In this document: piece by piece, positions 1 through 9,617 of the stretch
Layout of the letters: each line of letters begins with the position of its first letter
How positions within the stretch are numbered: the stretch's first letter is position 1
Assembly (NCBI RefSeq): GCF_020025155.1
Contig: NZ_CP073751.1
Location: 3,127,501-3,191,500, forward strand
Direction: 5' to 3'
Length of the DNA: 64,000 nucleotides
Source: Halopseudomonas nanhaiensis
GTDB taxonomy: Bacteria > Pseudomonadota > Gammaproteobacteria > Pseudomonadales > Pseudomonadaceae
Position numbers and translations under genes: made by a program
Notes under the pieces: model-generated
What the model saw: only the letters and a program-made list of their open reading frames with translations
Databases searched by the model: none
What the model was told of the DNA's origin: nothing

Positions 1-468
<468 letters not shown>

Positions 469-663
469 TAATACTGATCGGGTTTTGAGAAAACCCTAAA
501 CTTGGCTCAGCCTTAGCTAAAAACTCATGAATTCACAAGAGTTACTTGCTTGGCTGATAATCTTGCGATCATCAATCGTGCCCAGCAAGCACCCACACGA
601 ATTACTTGATTCATCTTGTTAAAGAGCGATTCGGTTCGCGTTTCCGCTTAACCAAGGCCGCGC
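469..663 (-). other. rRNA operon leader
   Basis: Transcribed spacer between the innermost rRNA promoter (-10 at 664-669) and the 16S 5' end. It holds the boxA antitermination element at 616-627. No protein gene is supported here; short open frames on the plus strand cross the promoter repeats and are spurious. Confidence 0.8.
616..627 (-). promoter_or_regulatory. boxA antitermination element of the rRNA leader
   Basis: On the minus strand this reads GCTCTTTAACAA, the classical boxA that recruits NusB/NusE and associated factors to make rRNA transcription resistant to termination. It lies about 150 nt upstream of the 16S 5' end, the usual place. Confidence 0.9.
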
Positions 664-691
664 ATTCTACGCTAACCTTCTATTCCGTCAA
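664..691 (-). promoter_or_regulatory. rRNA promoter, innermost of four
   Basis: -35 TTGACG (686-691), 16-nt spacer, -10 TAGAAT (664-669), followed by a GCGC discriminator. GC-rich discriminators are typical of stringently controlled, DksA/ppGpp-sensitive rRNA promoters. Confidence 0.85.
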
Positions 692-773
692 GCTTTTTCG
701 TGAAGTTTTTTACCGCCTCACTACTCGCTTGGCCGACCCGGCAAGCTCTCGCTTCTCCGTGTCAGGGAGGCGC

Positions 774-801
774 ATTCTACAGCAGCTCTCACCGCTGTCA
801 A
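774..801 (-). promoter_or_regulatory. rRNA promoter, second from the gene
   Basis: -35 TTGACA (796-801), 16-nt spacer, -10 TAGAAT (774-779) and a GCGCC discriminator. Same architecture as its neighbours, 110 bp upstream of the innermost promoter. Confidence 0.87.
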
Positions 802-877
802 CACCTTCCGAAAACCTTTGATGAGTCACCCCATCAACCCGCAAAGTCCGTTACCGCCAGCCTTCACAGAGCGGCGC

Positions 878-905
878 ATTCTACGCCTTCTCCCCAGCCT
901 GTCAA
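878..905 (-). promoter_or_regulatory. rRNA promoter, third from the gene
   Basis: -35 TTGACA (900-905), 16-nt spacer, -10 TAGAAT (878-883), GCGCC discriminator. It lies 104 bp upstream of the second promoter. Confidence 0.87.
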
Positions 906-975
906 CCTCTAAATTATCGCTAACTTATTGATTGTAAAGCGCTTTATGCAAAGCACCCCGACCAGGGAGACGCGC

Positions 976-1003
976 ATTATAGGCCCCAGAGAGATGCCGT
1001 CAA
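976..1003 (-). promoter_or_regulatory. rRNA promoter, outermost
   Basis: -35 TTGACG (998-1003), 16-nt spacer, -10 TATAAT (976-981), GCGCG discriminator. The -35 box contains the TGA stop codon of pssA (1000-1002), so the coding end and the promoter share sequence. Confidence 0.85.
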
Positions 1004-1860
1004 GGGTTTTTATCGATGCTGCTCGCATCTTTTTCCACGACAGGGGTTTCCTCCCGCTTGCGCAAGCGCCACACCGCCTGGACCGGGCCGGACAGGCTAT
1101 AAACGATAAAGATGAACCAGAGGATCCGCGAAGGATCGGTAGAGATTACCGCGAACACCAGCACGACCAGCAGGATGACAAAGAAGGGCACGCGGCCTTT
1201 CACGTCCAGGTCCTTGAAGCTGTAATAGCGAACGTTGCTGACCATCAGCAACCCACCGAGCGCCGTAAGAATCCCGACCAGCAGAGAAATATCCCCCCCA
1301 TCGATGCCGAAGTCGGACAGCGCCCAGACCATGCCGGCAACCAGACCTGCCGCCGATGGACTGGCCAACCCGGTGAAATAACGCTTGTCTTCGCTGCCAA
1401 TGTGGGTGTTGAAGCGCGCGAGACGCAAGGCTGCGCCGGCGACGTATATGAATGCGAATACCCAGCCGGCCTTGCCCATGTCGGCTAGCGCCCAGGTGAA
1501 CGCAACCAGTGCCGGGGCAACGCCGAACGCGACCATGTCCGACAGCGAATCATATTCGGCACCAAACGCGCTCTGCGTATTGGTTAACCGCGCCACCCGC
1601 CCGTCCAGACCATCGAGCACCATGGCGACGAAGATCGCGATCGAAGCATTGGCGAAATTCCCGTCCATTGCACTGACAATGGCGTAAAATCCCGAGAACA
1701 GTGCCGCAGTCGTGAACAGGTTCGGCAGCAGGTAGATCCCCTTGTGGCGCACCTTCCGCCCATCCGGACCGGCCTCTTCTTCGATATGCTCATCGATCGG
1801 CAGCAGGCTGGGAATTTCGTCTGACTGAACCTTCTGTTCGCGCTCTAGCTTGTCACTCAT
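1000..1860 (-). CDS. pssA: CDP-diacylglycerol--serine O-phosphatidyltransferase
   Basis: Makes phosphatidylserine from CDP-diacylglycerol and serine, the committed step to phosphatidylethanolamine, in the inner membrane. The protein of about 286 residues has a charged N-terminus, then several membrane segments, and the CDP-alcohol phosphotransferase signature (DGLDGRVAR followed by the spaced G, D and D of GAEYDSLSD). I chose the ATG at 1858-1860 (MSDKLERE); an in-frame ATG 17 codons upstream (1911) would add a sequence with no visible homology, and both have only modest ribosome binding sites. It lies downstream of ilvC in the same direction but behind a terminator. Its stop codon is embedded in the outermost rRNA promoter. 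Confidence 0.93.
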   Translation of the reverse strand: MSDKLEREQKVQSDEIPSLLPIDEHIEEEAGPDGRKVRHKGIYLLPNLFTTAALFSGFYAIVSAMDGNFANASIAIFVAMVLDGLDGRVARLTNTQSAFGAEYDSLSDMVAFGVAPALVAFTWALADMGKAGWVFAFIYVAGAALRLARFNTHIGSEDKRYFTGLASPSAAGLVAGMVWALSDFGIDGGDISLLVGILTALGGLLMVSNVRYYSFKDLDVKGRVPFFVILLVVLVFAVISTDPSRILWFIFIVYSLSGPVQAVWRLRKREETPVVEKDASSIDKNP

Positions 1861-1941
1861 GTTCGGACCTTTCGTGTTACCGGAACGAACAGTGTGGCAA
1901 TTCAAAGGCATTTACGCCAGCGAGGCGGCCCGGACGGACAT

Positions 1942-1968
1942 AAAAAAACGCGACCGAAGCCGCGTTTT
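1942..1968 (-). terminator. Intrinsic terminator after ilvC
   Basis: On the minus strand an 8-bp stem AAAACGCG / CGCGTTTT with an 8-nt loop (GCTTCGGT) runs straight into a T tract. It sits 19 nt past the ilvC stop and separates the ilv genes from pssA. Confidence 0.85.
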
Positions 1969-1986
1969 CTCACCACCGATTTCCGA

Positions 1987-3015
<1,029 letters not shown>

Positions 3016-3052
3016 TTACTAAGCGGGCCCATCCGGACCCGTGCTGGCAAAG

Positions 3053-3544
3053 TTAAATACTCAGGACCTTCTCGCCGCGCGCGATGCCTGAAACCCCGGT
3101 ACGAACAACCTCAAGCACTGTAGTCGGGCCGACTGCCTCGATGAAGCTGTCGAGCTTGTCGGACGTGCCCGCGAGCTGGACGGTGTACACGCTGCTGGTC
3201 ACGTCGACGATCTGCCCGCGGAAGATATCGGTGGTGCGCTTGACCTCGGCGCGCTGGGCGCCCGTGGCCTTGATCTTCACCAGCATCAGCTCGCGCTCGA
3301 TGTGCGCGCCCTCGGACAGATTCACCAGCTTGACCACCTCGATCAGCTTGTTGAGATTCTTGGTGATCTGTTCGATGACCTCGTCCTGACCGATGGTGGT
3401 CAACGTCAGTCGCGACAGCGTCGGATCTTCGGTCGGCGCTACGGTCAGCGTCTCGATGTTGTAGTTGCGCTGGGAAAACAGTCCCACCACGCGTGAAAGA
3501 GCACCCGGCTCGTTTTCCAGAAGTACGGAAATGATGTGTCTCAT
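3053..3544 (-). CDS. ilvH: Acetolactate synthase, small regulatory subunit
   Basis: Regulatory partner of IlvI; the ACT domain binds valine and gives feedback inhibition. The 163-residue protein opens with the typical MRHIISVLLENEPGAL and an ACT fold (residues about 4-78), followed by the C-terminal domain ending in GIARGEKVL. The start lies one nucleotide past the ilvI stop, so translation of the two subunits is probably coupled. Confidence 0.97.
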   Translation of the reverse strand: MRHIISVLLENEPGALSRVVGLFSQRNYNIETLTVAPTEDPTLSRLTLTTIGQDEVIEQITKNLNKLIEVVKLVNLSEGAHIERELMLVKIKATGAQRAEVKRTTDIFRGQIVDVTSSVYTVQLAGTSDKLDSFIEAVGPTTVLEVVRTGVSGIARGEKVLSI

Positions 3545-3545
3545 G

Positions 3546-5270
3546 TCAGGTGCGCTCCGTCTTGCTCAGCCACATGTCGCGCATCGAGCCGTCCTTGATA
3601 TGCATCGGATAGACGTGCTCGCTCTCGTCGACGCGGATGTCCATGAACACCAGGCGCTTGCGATTGGCGAAGGCTTCCTCCATCGCCGGCTTGAGATCCG
3701 CGACCTTCTCTACCCGCATGCCGACGTGCCCGTAGGCGTCGGCGAGCTGAATGAAATCAGGCAGCGATTCCATGTACGAATGCGAGTAGCGGCTGTTGTA
3801 TTGCATGTCCTGCCATTGCCGAACCATCCCGAGCGCCTGGTTGTTCAGGCAGATGATTTTCACAGGCAGATCATACTGCAGACAGGTAGACAGCTCCTGG
3901 ATGTTCATCTGGATACTGCCCTCCCCGGTGACACAGGCGACTTGCGCGTCAGGGTAATGCAGCTGGACGCCCATGGCAGCGGGCAAACCGAAGCCCATCG
4001 TGCCCAGTCCGCCCGAGTTGATCCAGCGGTTAGGCTTGTCAAACGGGTAATACTGCGCGGCGAACATCTGATGCTGACCCACGTCCGAGGTCACGTAGGC
4101 ATCGCCCCGTGTCACTTCGTACAGGGTCTCGATAACCGACTGCGGCTTGATGATCGAGCCGTCGCCCTTGTCATAGGGGAACAGTCCGCGACTGCCACGC
4201 CATTCGTCGATCTGCTTCCACCAGCCACTCAACGCTTCCCTGGACGGGCGCAGATTGAACTCGCGGCAGGTGGCCAGCATTTCCATAAGCACGCTGTCGA
4301 CGGGCCCGACGATCGGCACATCCGCGCGGATGGTCTTGGAGATTGACGCCGGATCGATGTCGATATGAATGATCTTGGCGTTCGGACAGAACTTGCTCGC
4401 GCCGTTGATCACGCGGTCGTCGAAACGGGCGCCGACGGCCAGGATCACATCGCTATGGTGCATGGAGACGTTGGATACGTAACTGCCGTGCATGCCCAAC
4501 CAGCCGACATACTGCGGGTCGGTACCCGGAAACCCACCAAGACCCATCAGTGTGTTGGTAACCGGCACACCCAGCTCACGCCCCAGCTCGGTAAGCTGAG
4601 TGGCAGCCTTGCCCAGGATGACCCCACCGCCGGCGTAGATGATCGGCCGCTTGGCCTCGGCGATCAGGTCCAGCGCCTTGCGGATCTGCCCGGAGTGACC
4701 GCGGACTGCAGGGTTATACGAGCGCAGCTTGACCTTCTTCGGATAGCTGTACTCGAACTTCTCTGCCGGATTGGTCATGTCCTTGGGGATATCGATGACC
4801 ACTGGACCGGGGCGACCGGTCTCGGCGATATAGAAAGCCTTCTTGATGACTTCCGGAATCTCGCGCGGGTCCTTGATGATAAAGCTGTGCTTCACGATCG
4901 GACGCGAAACACCGACCATGTCGGTCTCCTGGAACGCATCGGTGCCGACGGCAGTGCTCGGAACCTGGCCGGAAATGACGACCATCGGGATGGAGTCCAT
5001 GTACGCCGTGGCGATGCCGGTGACCGTATTGGTCGCACCCGGACCGGATGTCACCAGTACCACGCCCGCCTTGCCCGACGCGCGCGCATAGCCGTCAGCC
5101 ATATGGGCAGCGGCCTGCTCATGACGCACCAGAATATGTACGACGTCATCCTGACGAAAAATTGCGTCGTAGATATGCAGAAGGGCACCGCCCGGATACC
5201 CGTAGATATATTTAACCCCTTCGTCACGCAATGAGCGGACGACCATCTCAGCGCCGGATAAAAGCTCCAC
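3546..5270 (-). CDS. ilvI: Acetolactate synthase, large catalytic subunit (GTG start)
   Basis: Thiamine-diphosphate enzyme that condenses two pyruvates, or pyruvate and 2-oxobutyrate: the first common step to valine, leucine and isoleucine. Visible are the N-terminal PYR domain ([13 protein letters not shown]; catalytic Glu in [17 protein letters not shown]), the central FAD/nucleotide domain and the C-terminal ThDP motif starting GEGSIQMN. I start it at GTG 5268-5270 ([10 protein letters not shown]). AGAGGTGA lies about six nucleotides upstream, and this gives 574 residues, the usual family length. The longer frame from ATG 5360 adds 30 residues that resemble no IlvI N-terminus. A long, hairpin-rich leader precedes it. 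Confidence 0.95.
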   Translation of the reverse strand: MELLSGAEMVVRSLRDEGVKYIYGYPGGALLHIYDAIFRQDDVVHILVRHEQAAAHMADGYARASGKAGVVLVTSGPGATNTVTGIATAYMDSIPMVVISGQVPSTAVGTDAFQETDMVGVSRPIVKHSFIIKDPREIPEVIKKAFYIAETGRPGPVVIDIPKDMTNPAEKFEYSYPKKVKLRSYNPAVRGHSGQIRKALDLIAEAKRPIIYAGGGVILGKAATQLTELGRELGVPVTNTLMGLGGFPGTDPQYVGWLGMHGSYVSNVSMHHSDVILAVGARFDDRVINGASKFCPNAKIIHIDIDPASISKTIRADVPIVGPVDSVLMEMLATCREFNLRPSREALSGWWKQIDEWRGSRGLFPYDKGDGSIIKPQSVIETLYEVTRGDAYVTSDVGQHQMFAAQYYPFDKPNRWINSGGLGTMGFGLPAAMGVQLHYPDAQVACVTGEGSIQMNIQELSTCLQYDLPVKIICLNNQALGMVRQWQDMQYNSRYSHSYMESLPDFIQLADAYGHVGMRVEKVADLKPAMEEAFANRKRLVFMDIRVDESEHVYPMHIKDGSMRDMWLSKTERT

Positions 5271-5704
5271 TTTAGAATCACCTCTAGCATGCCACCCGCG
5301 CGGCGGGCAGCAGAGTACCTGTTTACTGCTCGGCAGAGCATTGGCAACGGTGGTTGCCATGCATCAGCTTGACTACGTGCATCGGAGGCTCGGTTCCACG
5401 GGTTACCGGAACCTGCCTCACCCAGCGCGAGGTAGCGCGTGCGGGTGCCTGGCCAGGAGTGGGCGGGGTCTCGCCTCCTGGAGTGAGCAACAAAGCTGGC
5501 CGTCCCGGAAGCCGTGTGGGCTCCGACAACAGCGGGCTTTTGTGAACCCCGAATTGTTTACACTCGGACCGTACAAGTCAAGCGGGTTAGACAAAAGCAT
5601 GACTGGCTCTACAGCCCCTGCAGCGGCATATACCGAGCACCGGCCGTTTGGATATAGTAGCCACACTACCGACTTCGGAAGCCCGCAACAGGGATGGGAA
5701 CAGC
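5271..5704. other. 434-bp divergent intergenic region with a structured ilv leader
   Basis: No gene is supported here. On the minus strand a possible -35 TTGACT (5576-5581) lies about 300 nt before ilvI. The stretch between is rich in inverted repeats: CCAGGAG/CTCCTGG (arms within 5453-5481), GGTTCC/GGAACC (within 5390-5414) and a GCGCG-type repeat around 5426-5441. None is followed by a T tract, so these are not obvious terminators. One short frame beginning at the ATG near 5382 (minus strand) is not rich in Val, Leu or Ile codons, so it does not look like a classical attenuation leader peptide. Confidence 0.5.
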
Positions 5705-6142
5705 ATGTACAGATTGACCCTTGCATTCGCACTGGCCTTGGCAGCTTCGCAGGCCACGGCCGAAACAATGTACCAGTGGACCGACGACCGAGGCGGCAGG
5801 CAGTTTGGCCAGCAACCGCCTGCCGACAGGCCCTTTCAGAAAGTTGATATACGTGCCGCCCCCAATCTGGGCTCCCCCGTTCGCAGCCAGCAGCCCGCAC
5901 CGGTCAAGCCGGCCGAAGCCGTCGAGCCTGACGGAGACAAGGCGAAGAGCAAGCAGGAACAGGAAGCGGTCCGGCAGGCGAACTGCGACAGGTTGCGGGA
6001 AAATCTCAAGACGCTGAGCGAGAATCCGCGCCTGAGCCGCAAGAACGAAGCGGGCGAAGTAGAGCGGATCGGAGAAGATGAACGCCAGTCGATGATCGCC
6101 GAGGCGAAGCAGAACCTGGCGACCCACTGCGTGAACAACTGA
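5705..6142 (+). CDS. DUF4124 domain exported protein
   Basis: A 145-residue protein with a signal peptide (MYRLTLAFALALAAS...ATA, cleavage about residue 19). A DUF4124 segment follows, with its characteristic YQWTDDRGGRQF signature, then a Pro- and Lys/Gln-rich linker and a short basic/acidic helical C-terminus. Members of this family are exported and their function is unknown. I chose the ATG at 5705 because it gives a proper signal peptide; the frame is open further upstream. It stands alone, divergent from ilvI. Confidence 0.85.
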   Translation: MYRLTLAFALALAASQATAETMYQWTDDRGGRQFGQQPPADRPFQKVDIRAAPNLGSPVRSQQPAPVKPAEAVEPDGDKAKSKQEQEAVRQANCDRLRENLKTLSENPRLSRKNEAGEVERIGEDERQSMIAEAKQNLATHCVNN

Positions 6143-6149
6143 GCTCCCG

Positions 6150-6482
6150 TCAAACCAGTCGCGTGGCCAGCCGGTCGATATCGCCGAGCACCTCGATAAG
6201 CCGCATATGCTGCTGGCCCAGATGGGCGAAGGCTTCTTCGCCCATTGGTCTTATATTGCAGGCGCCTGGCATTCCTTCACCCTGCTCGATGATATCGACC
6301 ATGCGGGGAATGAAAATCCACTGTAGCCACTGATCGAAGGTCAGCGTGTCGACACAGAACGGCGCGTGGCTGGACAGCGCCTCGGGCGTCGGACGCTCGC
6401 TGCGCCACATTGACAGCTCCCGCAGCTCCATTTCCAGCGCCAGCACCGCGTCGGCCAGGTCATGCCAGGCGCTGCCGATCAC
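6150..6482 (-). CDS. YqcC family protein (GTG start)
   Basis: A small cytoplasmic protein of 110 residues matching the YqcC/DUF446 family: an all-helical domain with the segments LTFDQWLQWIFIPRM and MPGACNIRPMGEEAF. Its function is not known; in enterobacteria yqcC lies beside truC. Here it starts with a GTG overlapping the stop of the preceding TPR lipoprotein (GTGA, 6479-6482), so the two are translationally coupled. Confidence 0.88.
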   Translation of the reverse strand: MIGSAWHDLADAVLALEMELRELSMWRSERPTPEALSSHAPFCVDTLTFDQWLQWIFIPRMVDIIEQGEGMPGACNIRPMGEEAFAHLGQQHMRLIEVLGDIDRLATRLV

Positions 6483-7147
6483 GAAGAAACCCGAGCGCGC
6501 TGACGTGCTTCGGCCGCTCCAGCGGCGTTGCCCTGCTTCTCACGGGCCTGCGCTATCAGCTCCCACAAGCCGGCCTGCAGCGTCGAGCGCCCTGCCGCAT
6601 AGCTCAAGCCGCGCTGCGCTAGCTGCTCCGCCTGCGCCGCGTCGCCCTGTGACAATCGCACCTGAGCCAGACGATAAAGCACCTGCGGTTCACGCGGGGC
6701 GATACGCATCGCCCGCTCGAGGCTCGCCGAGGCACTGCCCAGATCGCCACGACCCTCCTGCTCCCGCGCGGTAGTCAGAAGAGCGAGGACTGGCCCGTCC
6801 AGCTGCTCGTCTGCCTGCAGGCCACCGGAACTGGGCGCGGTCTGCCGTGCGCCATCCGACCGGGGCGCATCACTTTCGCGCAGCGGCGGCTGCGAATCGA
6901 GCGGATATGACTCGATCGCCCGGGAGCCGCCCGCGTCGTCCGGAATCATCACCACCACGCCGCTGTCGGTCGGCTGCGAGGGCGCCGAACGCGGTTGCTG
7001 CTGCCCGGCGCGTCCTGCACCAGCTCGCAACTCTTCGTTGGAGACCGCGCGGCCGGCATCGGTAACCGGTACCGAGCCGCCGGTGCCTGCACAGCCAGCC
7101 AGCGTCATCATCAATCCAGCCAGCACGGCAAGTTGTCTGCAATCCAT
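6479..7147 (-). CDS. Tetratricopeptide-repeat lipoprotein
   Basis: The N-terminus has a lipoprotein signal with lipobox LAGC (Cys about residue 19 from the chosen start). A low-complexity Ser/Gln/Pro linker follows, then two to three TPR units (GDLGSASASLERAMRIAP and PQVLYRLAQVRLSQGD, with the next helices) up to residue 222. It should sit in the outer or inner membrane facing the periplasm, probably as a protein-interaction scaffold. I preferred the ATG at 7147, with GAGGG upstream, over the ATG at 7162. It lies directly downstream of mrcB (19-nt gap), and an envelope role beside PBP1B is an inference from that position. Confidence 0.82.
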   Translation of the reverse strand: MDCRQLAVLAGLMMTLAGCAGTGGSVPVTDAGRAVSNEELRAGAGRAGQQQPRSAPSQPTDSGVVVMIPDDAGGSRAIESYPLDSQPPLRESDAPRSDGARQTAPSSGGLQADEQLDGPVLALLTTAREQEGRGDLGSASASLERAMRIAPREPQVLYRLAQVRLSQGDAAQAEQLAQRGLSYAAGRSTLQAGLWELIAQAREKQGNAAGAAEARQRARVSS

Positions 7148-7166
7148 GTTTAACGCCCTCATAAAG

Positions 7167-9494
7167 TCACTGCAGCCAGCCGCGAATGGTATCCATCACG
7201 CGGTTGGCGCCCTCTTTCACAGCCTCGGTGTCGATCAGCGACCGGCAGCCTGGCCCCGGCAACGGAGCATAGCCCGCTCGAAATGCAATCTGCACACTGC
7301 CGTCGCAGCTGGGATCACTCCCCTGTCCGGTGAGCGGATCCACCCAGGCGATCTCGATGCCATCGGGAGGCGCCGCTGACAGGGACTGCGGATGCGCCTG
7401 CCCCATGAATGTCGACCAGACCTGCAGCGCACCGGTCGCTCCGGTAAGACGCGTTTGACCGTTATCGTCGCGGCCTATCCACGCCACCGCCAGCAGATCG
7501 TCGGAAAAACCGGCGAACCAGCTGTCACGCAGATTGTTGGTCGTGCCGGTCTTCCCGGCCACGCGGATATCAGAGGGGATCTGATTATACGCCGACCGCC
7601 CGGTCCCTTCGGTCATGACCCGCATCATCGCTTCCCGGATCAGGTAAATCGAGGCGGAATCGAAGCGCTGTTGTACTTCGAACGGATATCGTTTCAACGG
7701 TTCGCCATCGGTTGCCAATACGTTGCGAATGGCCCTCAAGCGCGTACTGAAACCACCGTTCGCCAATGTCTGATACATGTCGGTGACCTGCAGCGGTGTC
7801 ATCGCTCCCGACCCCAGCAGCATTGCCGGATACGCCGGCCACCCATGCTGCACGCCCATCCGTTCGATGGTCTGCAGGACTTTGGGGACACCGACCTCCA
7901 CACCCAGGCGAACCGCGGCCTGATTGTAGGAACGGCTGAGCGCCTCGTGCAGCGGCACCAGGCCATGACTCTGCCGATCGTAGTTCTGCGGCGTCCATTT
8001 CACCCCCGGCTCGGCATCCAGCGTGATCGGCGAGTCGTCGATCGGCGTGATCAGGGAATACTTCGCCGGCTGCTCCAGTGCCGCCAGATAGATGGCCGGC
8101 TTCACCAGCGATCCAATGGGCCTCGATGCATCCAGGGCGCGGTTGAAGCCGGTGAAGCGGGGATTGCTGCCGCCGACCAGGGCAAGAACCTCACCGGTTT
8201 GCGAGCTGGTGACCACCATCGCCCCTTCCAGCGGGACGTCATCCGCCGGCGGTGCGATGCGCTTGAGCGTACCGACGACCGATTCTTCAGCCTTGCGCTG
8301 CAGCAACGGATCGAAGCTGGTGAATACGCGCAGGCCCTCGCTGGTCAGATCCTCGTCGCGATAATCGTCGCGCAACTGCCGCTTGATCAGGTCCATGAAC
8401 GCGGGATAGCTGGTGTTGGCCATGGTTCCGCGGGCAGCGACATCCAGAGGGCGAGCCTGAGCCTGCTCGGCGTGCTCGGTGCTGACCATGCCCTGCTCGG
8501 CGAGCATCTGGATCACCAGGTCACGACGTGTCTTGGCCCGCTCGGGATGACGTCGCGGGTTGTACAGCGAAGGCCCCTTGACCATCCCGACAAGCAGAGC
8601 GACCTGGTGCAGTTCCAGCTCCTGCAACGGCTGACCGAAGTAATACTGGCTGGCCAGACCAAACCCGTGGACCGCGCGATTGCCATCCTGCCCCAGGAAC
8701 ACTTCGTTGAGGTACGCCTCGAGAATCTCTTCCTTGGGATAGTGAATTTCCAGCAGGACGGCCATGATTGCTTCACGGCCCTTGCGCACCAGGCTGCGCT
8801 CGTTGGTCAGATAGAAATTCTTGACCAGCTGCTGAGTCAGCGTGCTGCCACCCTGAACGACGTTACCGGCCGTGAGGTTGACGTAAGCGGCCCGGGCGAT
8901 GCCCTTGGGCGAGACGCCGAAATGCTGGAAGAACTCGCGGTCTTCCACCGCGACCAGCGCCTCGACCAGATACGGAGGCGCCTGATCCAGCCTGACAAGA
9001 ATTCGGTCTTCGTTGTGGGACGGGTAGATGCCGCCGATCATCAGCGGCTCCAGACGTGCCATGACCGGGTCGCCGCTGCCTTCCAGCGATGCAATCTTCC
9101 GGCCGTTGAAACGAACGTTGAGATAGCGAGCAGGCTCGGCGCCTTCGTAAAAGTGGAAGCCGCGGGTATGAACGTCCACCCGGCCACTGCCAACGGCCAT
9201 CTGCCCGGGCGCACGCACACTGCTGACTGAACGATAGCCAAGCGCCTTCAACTCGGTGACGAAGTCTTCTCGGCTAAGGGATTGGCCGGCATACAACTCC
9301 AGCGGACGCGCGAACACCTTGGCGGGTACTGCCCAGCGCTTGCCGGAGAATTTCTCCTGCACCACCGCATCGAGATAAATGACCAACCCGGCGAACAATA
9401 CCAGGGCAACAAGGCCCAATTTGATCAGCCAACCTGAAGAGCGTCGCCAAAAGCCGGACTTGCGAGCGGCACGTGACCTGCGTTTCTTTCCCAT
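7167..9494 (-). CDS. mrcB: Penicillin-binding protein 1B (bifunctional transglycosylase/transpeptidase)
   Basis: Class A PBP that polymerises and crosslinks peptidoglycan. The 775-residue protein has a basic cytoplasmic N-terminus, one membrane anchor (about residues 22-44) and a UB2H-like region. The GT51 domain follows, with the catalytic Glu in EDREFFQHFG and the QGGSTLTQQLVKN motif. The transpeptidase domain carries SLVK (active Ser), SYN and KTGTTNN. All catalytic motifs are intact. In enterobacteria the lipoprotein LpoB activates PBP1B through UB2H; pseudomonads use a different activator, and the TPR lipoprotein downstream is a natural candidate to examine. Confidence 0.97.
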   Translation of the reverse strand: MGKKRRSRAARKSGFWRRSSGWLIKLGLVALVLFAGLVIYLDAVVQEKFSGKRWAVPAKVFARPLELYAGQSLSREDFVTELKALGYRSVSSVRAPGQMAVGSGRVDVHTRGFHFYEGAEPARYLNVRFNGRKIASLEGSGDPVMARLEPLMIGGIYPSHNEDRILVRLDQAPPYLVEALVAVEDREFFQHFGVSPKGIARAAYVNLTAGNVVQGGSTLTQQLVKNFYLTNERSLVRKGREAIMAVLLEIHYPKEEILEAYLNEVFLGQDGNRAVHGFGLASQYYFGQPLQELELHQVALLVGMVKGPSLYNPRRHPERAKTRRDLVIQMLAEQGMVSTEHAEQAQARPLDVAARGTMANTSYPAFMDLIKRQLRDDYRDEDLTSEGLRVFTSFDPLLQRKAEESVVGTLKRIAPPADDVPLEGAMVVTSSQTGEVLALVGGSNPRFTGFNRALDASRPIGSLVKPAIYLAALEQPAKYSLITPIDDSPITLDAEPGVKWTPQNYDRQSHGLVPLHEALSRSYNQAAVRLGVEVGVPKVLQTIERMGVQHGWPAYPAMLLGSGAMTPLQVTDMYQTLANGGFSTRLRAIRNVLATDGEPLKRYPFEVQQRFDSASIYLIREAMMRVMTEGTGRSAYNQIPSDIRVAGKTGTTNNLRDSWFAGFSDDLLAVAWIGRDDNGQTRLTGATGALQVWSTFMGQAHPQSLSAAPPDGIEIAWVDPLTGQGSDPSCDGSVQIAFRAGYAPLPGPGCRSLIDTEAVKEGANRVMDTIRGWLQ

Positions 9495-9617
9495 AATGTC
9501 CTACATAATTCCTGACGTTTTGCCCGCAGGCAGCATGACCGGCGCCGGGGTCGAGGTTGGCCTGACGGCTGCCAGGCTTCATAATGCCCGGATTGCCAGC
9601 CCAAGCAAGGATACACC

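Noticed and set aside
606-912. Two overlapping short open frames on the plus strand
   Set aside because: They run across the tandem rRNA promoters and leader on the opposite strand, lack ribosome binding sites and resemble no family.
5323-5529. A leader peptide for ilvI attenuation
   Set aside because: The short frame is not enriched in Val, Leu or Ile codons and no terminator follows it.
7392-9230. A 612-codon open frame on the plus strand
   Set aside because: It lies wholly antisense to mrcB, whose protein has intact catalytic motifs; long antisense frames are common in GC-rich genes.
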